Positions 61,660 through 64,000 of a stretch of DNA of 64,000 bases are shown here, in pieces. Every line of letters begins with the position of its first letter. The stretch's first letter is position 1. A model generated the notes under the pieces. It was not told where the DNA came from. It searched no databases and saw only the letters and a program-made list of their open reading frames with translations. Location of the stretch: assembly GCA_028285205.1 (NCBI GenBank), contig JANQQA010000142.1, positions 1-64,000 on the forward strand, written 5' to 3'. The DNA is from Bythopirellula sp. GTDB taxonomy: Bacteria; Planctomycetota; Planctomycetia; Pirellulales; Lacipirellulaceae. A program made the position numbers and the translations under genes.

Positions 61660-62922
61660 ATGAAGCCGTGTCCTTGGGTTCTACTCACCGTATTTGCTCT
61701 TCTAGCCGGCCAGCAAGCTCATGCAGACGAGTCTGCGGCAGCTACGTATCGCCAAATCTTGATCGACGCCGAGTCTGACACACGCCACGAATCGGTCGAG
61801 ATAACGCCTCACAGTGCAGGTATCTCGGCAGATTCCGCCTGGTCGGTGGTTAAAAAATCCCTGCACGGCGGGCGGCAACAAGGTGTCGAACTGATCACGA
61901 TTGATAATGGAGAAATCCAGATCGTGATCATTCCAACTCGCGGACTGAGTGTTTTGGAAGTCCGGCGAGGCGACATGCGACTTGGCTGGAACTCACCGGT
62001 CAAAGAAGTCGTTCATCCCAACTCGATTAATTTGGCAAGTCGTGGTGGCTTGGGGTGGCTGGAAGGCTTCAACGAGTTCATCGTACGCTGCGGCTTAGAG
62101 TACGCCGGACACCCAGGCCGTGACGTATTCATCGACAACACAGGAGGGGAGGCAGAAATGGACCTCTCGCTCCACGGACGGATTGGGAATATCCCGGCTT
62201 CCCAGGTCGAAGTCCTGGTAGATCGCGATCCTCCGCATCGAATTCGTGTGCGTGGCTCCGTTCACGAGCGACAGTTCTACGGTCCGAAACTGCAACTTGT
62301 GGCTGAAGTATCGACAATCCCTGGCAGTACCGAGTTTCAGATCACCGACGAAGTGATCAATCACGGTGCTGACGCGCAAGAGTTTGAGATGATCTATCAC
62401 AGCAACTATGGCCGCCCGCTGCTCGAAGCGGGGGCCACGGTTCACTTACCGGCCAAGACGGTCACGCCCATGAATGCTCGTGCGGCAGAAGGGATCAACG
62501 ATTACGCAACGTATCTGGCACCTACCGCCGGCTATAGCGAGCAAGTGTATCTCATCGAGCCCTACGCCAACGACCAACAAGAAACGATTGCTTTGCTCCA
62601 ATCGGCAAATGGAGAATACGGAACTTCGATACGTTGGTCTGTCAGCGAGCTGCCGCTATTTACGCTTTGGAAAAACACCGCCCCAGAGGTTGCGGGTTAC
62701 GTGACGGGGCTCGAGCCCGGGACAAACTTCCCCTTCAATCGGATGGTCGAACGACAGGCTGGCCGCCTCCAGAAAATTCCGCCAAATGAATCGCGAAGAT
62801 TCTCGTTAAGCTACGCGCTGCACGGAACCGCGTCAGAAGTCCAAGACGTGCGGCGCGCAATCGACGCGATCCAGGGCAGTCGGCAGCCGCGGCTTGTGGG
62901 CGAACCCCCAGAGATCAAATAG
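61660..62922 (+). CDS. Secreted DUF4432 protein (aldose-1-epimerase fold)
   Basis: 420 residues. A signal peptide (LLTVFALLAGQQAHA) precedes a galactose-mutarotase-like beta-sandwich. DUF4432 phrases are present: IVIIPTRGLSVLEVRRGDMRLGWNSPV, FNEFIVRCGLEYAGHPG, LHGRIGNIPAS and MIYHSNYGRPLL. The family probably acts on sugars or sugar-like molecules. It is the first gene of an apparent import operon (33 bases before the sugar-binding protein gene), which suggests it processes or presents the imported sugar. Confidence 0.88.
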   Translation: MKPCPWVLLTVFALLAGQQAHADESAAATYRQILIDAESDTRHESVEITPHSAGISADSAWSVVKKSLHGGRQQGVELITIDNGEIQIVIIPTRGLSVLEVRRGDMRLGWNSPVKEVVHPNSINLASRGGLGWLEGFNEFIVRCGLEYAGHPGRDVFIDNTGGEAEMDLSLHGRIGNIPASQVEVLVDRDPPHRIRVRGSVHERQFYGPKLQLVAEVSTIPGSTEFQITDEVINHGADAQEFEMIYHSNYGRPLLEAGATVHLPAKTVTPMNARAAEGINDYATYLAPTAGYSEQVYLIEPYANDQQETIALLQSANGEYGTSIRWSVSELPLFTLWKNTAPEVAGYVTGLEPGTNFPFNRMVERQAGRLQKIPPNESRRFSLSYALHGTASEVQDVRRAIDAIQGSRQPRLVGEPPEIK

Positions 62923-62955
62923 GTACTGGTTGCCTAAACCCAAACGAGGAAAAAG

Positions 62956-63945
62956 ATGTCACAGACAGTCTATCGTTTACTATTTGTGCTGACGGTCTCA
63001 CTGGTCGGGTGCGGCGAGTCACCGGCCCCGACAGCAAGCCAGACGGACGGCGGCTCCGCCTCGGAGAGTCGCGGAGTGATCGGCTATTCCGCGCTGACGC
63101 TTACGAATCCGTTTTTCAAAGAGATTGCCGACAACATGCAGGCAGCGCTGGAAGAGCAGGGCTACGAGTTGGTCATCGTATCCGGCGAACGAGACGTCAA
63201 GAAACAGGCCGATCAGATTGATGACTTCATCGTCAAAGAAGTTCGTGCAATCGTACTGAATCCGTGTGACTCGCAGTCGATTGGGCCGGCGATTCAGCGC
63301 GCTAACGAAGCGGGAATACCGGTGTTTACCAACGACATTCGCTACGACGGCACTGATGGAGACGTCATCTGTCACGTTGCCACGGACAACTATCAGGGTG
63401 GCAAGTTGGCAGGTGAGGCCATGGTCAAAGCGTTGGGGGCGGCTGGCGGGAAGGTGGCGATTTTGCATTTCCCCCAAGCGGAATCTTGCCAGTTGCGCGT
63501 CAAAGGTTTCCGCGAGGTGATCGACGCGCATAACGCCTCGCCCGATGTCGATCAGATTGAGATCGTTGCCGAGCTAGATGGTGGTGGGGTTCGAGACGAG
63601 GGTTTTGCGGCAGCGAAAGACGCCTTTGAGGCCAATCCAGACCTTGCCGCAATCTTTGCCATTAACGATCCCTCGGCGCTGGGTGCTTGGGCCGCCTTGG
63701 AAGGAGTTGGCAAGGCCGATCAGGTCACGATCATCGGATTCGATGGCCAGAAGAGCGGTAAAGAGGCAATCCGCGACGGTAAAATACTCTGCGATCCGAT
63801 CCAGTTCCCTGATCGTATCGGTCGTGTGACAGCCGAGATGATCGACAAGCATTTCAGTGGAGACGAGGTCGACGAAGTAATCCTGATTCCCTCAGAGCTT
63901 TACTACAAAGAACAAGCCGATCAAGATTCAGCACTGAAGGGTTAG
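62956..63945 (+). CDS. Ribose-type ABC transporter substrate-binding lipoprotein
   Basis: 329 residues with GAGGAA before the ATG. Lipoprotein signal (VLTVSLVGCGE), then the periplasmic-binding-protein type I fold: GVIGYSALTLTNPFFKEIADNMQ, AIVLNPCDSQSIGPAI, IPVFTNDIRYDG, HVATDNYQGGKLAGEAM, AIFAINDPSALGAWAAL and VTIIGFDGQKSGKEAI. These match RbsB/XylF-type proteins. The ligand is a pentose or hexose, not decided by sequence. The next gene begins at once, as expected for an RbsA-type ATPase. Confidence 0.93.
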   Translation: MSQTVYRLLFVLTVSLVGCGESPAPTASQTDGGSASESRGVIGYSALTLTNPFFKEIADNMQAALEEQGYELVIVSGERDVKKQADQIDDFIVKEVRAIVLNPCDSQSIGPAIQRANEAGIPVFTNDIRYDGTDGDVICHVATDNYQGGKLAGEAMVKALGAAGGKVAILHFPQAESCQLRVKGFREVIDAHNASPDVDQIEIVAELDGGGVRDEGFAAAKDAFEANPDLAAIFAINDPSALGAWAALEGVGKADQVTIIGFDGQKSGKEAIRDGKILCDPIQFPDRIGRVTAEMIDKHFSGDEVDEVILIPSELYYKEQADQDSALKG

Positions 63946-63951
63946 GTGCTT

Positions 63952-64000
63952 GTGCCTGAATCTGTTGCTACCTCCGAAGCGCCCCTCCTTGAAATGCGGG
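63952..64000 (+). CDS. Partial CDS, probable sugar ABC transporter ATP-binding protein
   Basis: Only the first 16 codons are in the window. From a GTG at 63952 (or 63946 in frame) the reading is MPESVATSEAPLLEMR, and LLEMR matches the usual start of RbsA/MglA-type ATPases (LLEMRGI). It begins 1 to 7 bases after the substrate-binding protein stop. The identity rests on position and this short match. Confidence 0.5.
   Translation, partial: MPESVATSEAPLLEMR

Noticed and set aside
1-64000. CRISPR arrays, rRNA, tRNA, insertion sequences, prophage
   Set aside because: No regularly spaced repeats, no conserved RNA gene segments and no transposase, integrase or capsid-type protein were recognised on either strand; a dedicated tRNA/ncRNA scan was not possible here.

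Overview
The window looks like a chromosomal segment of a planctomycete, most likely order Pirellulales (Lacipirellulaceae-like). The reasons are eight secreted proteins ending in a PEP-CTERM sorting signal, dockerin-like DxNxDGxVD repeats on some of them, many -VGCG- type lipoproteins, a SpoVG carrying an inserted zinc ribbon, a CsrA gene, and large spacers between mostly single-gene transcription units. No rRNA, tRNA, CRISPR array, insertion sequence or phage module was seen.

Region A (1-3.8 kb): the N-terminal part of a helical protein running off the left edge, a membrane-anchored coiled-coil protein, a His/Asp-rich lipoprotein with a CxxC-containing C-terminal domain, a periplasmic HMA (heavy-metal-associated) protein, and an SRPBCC-fold protein. 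The lipoprotein/HMA pair looks like an envelope metal-handling unit.

Region B (3.8-35 kb): a large surface-polysaccharide locus. It holds nucleotide-sugar enzymes (GDP-mannose 3,5-epimerase, dTDP-glucose 4,6-dehydratase, GDP-mannose 4,6-dehydratase, UDP-GlcNAc 2-epimerase), an initiating WecA/MraY-like phosphosugar transferase, a Wzx-type flippase, a candidate Wzy polymerase, at least seven glycosyltransferases (one an ELM1-family protein, one an unusual GT-A-like protein), two sulfotransferases, five methyltransferases (two of FkbM type), an SGNH-fold protein with Cys in the nucleophile position, a secreted TIGR03790-like protein and a subtilase-like PEP-CTERM protein with a dockerin. Together they predict a Wzx/Wzy-type, methylated and sulfated glycan that may contain L-galactose or another GDP-mannose-derived sugar. 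The second half (about 26.8-35.2 kb) resembles a core-oligosaccharide gene set.

Region C (35-48 kb): mostly housekeeping and envelope genes. These are an M28 glutaminyl-cyclase-like enzyme, two small membrane proteins, a TolC-like lipoprotein with a long disordered tail, a WYL regulator, thymidylate kinase, a DUF368 protein (the family linked to undecaprenyl-phosphate recycling), IspE, SpoVG, a small conserved protein, CsrA, a YjbQ-family protein and an HTH protein. The ispE-spoVG adjacency recalls the Bacillus ispE-purR-yabJ-spoVG neighbourhood.

Region D (48.6-61.3 kb): a cluster of seven PEP-CTERM proteins, with two tandem paralogues (48.6-50.4 kb), NxxGxxAF-repeat, propeller-like and HAF-repeat types, and a PEP-CTERM vanadium-haloperoxidase-like protein. 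Between the last two PEP-CTERM genes lie a thioredoxin-like lipoprotein, translationally coupled to the HAF-repeat gene, and a COG0523 metal chaperone GTPase. The sorting enzyme (exosortase) is not in the window.

Region E (61.6-64 kb): the start of a sugar-import operon, with a DUF4432 aldose-epimerase-fold protein, a ribose-type ABC substrate-binding lipoprotein and the first codons of what is probably its ATPase, cut by the right edge.

Start codons were moved from the longest open frame where a ribosome-binding site or the family N-terminus argued for it; each such choice is stated in the entry.
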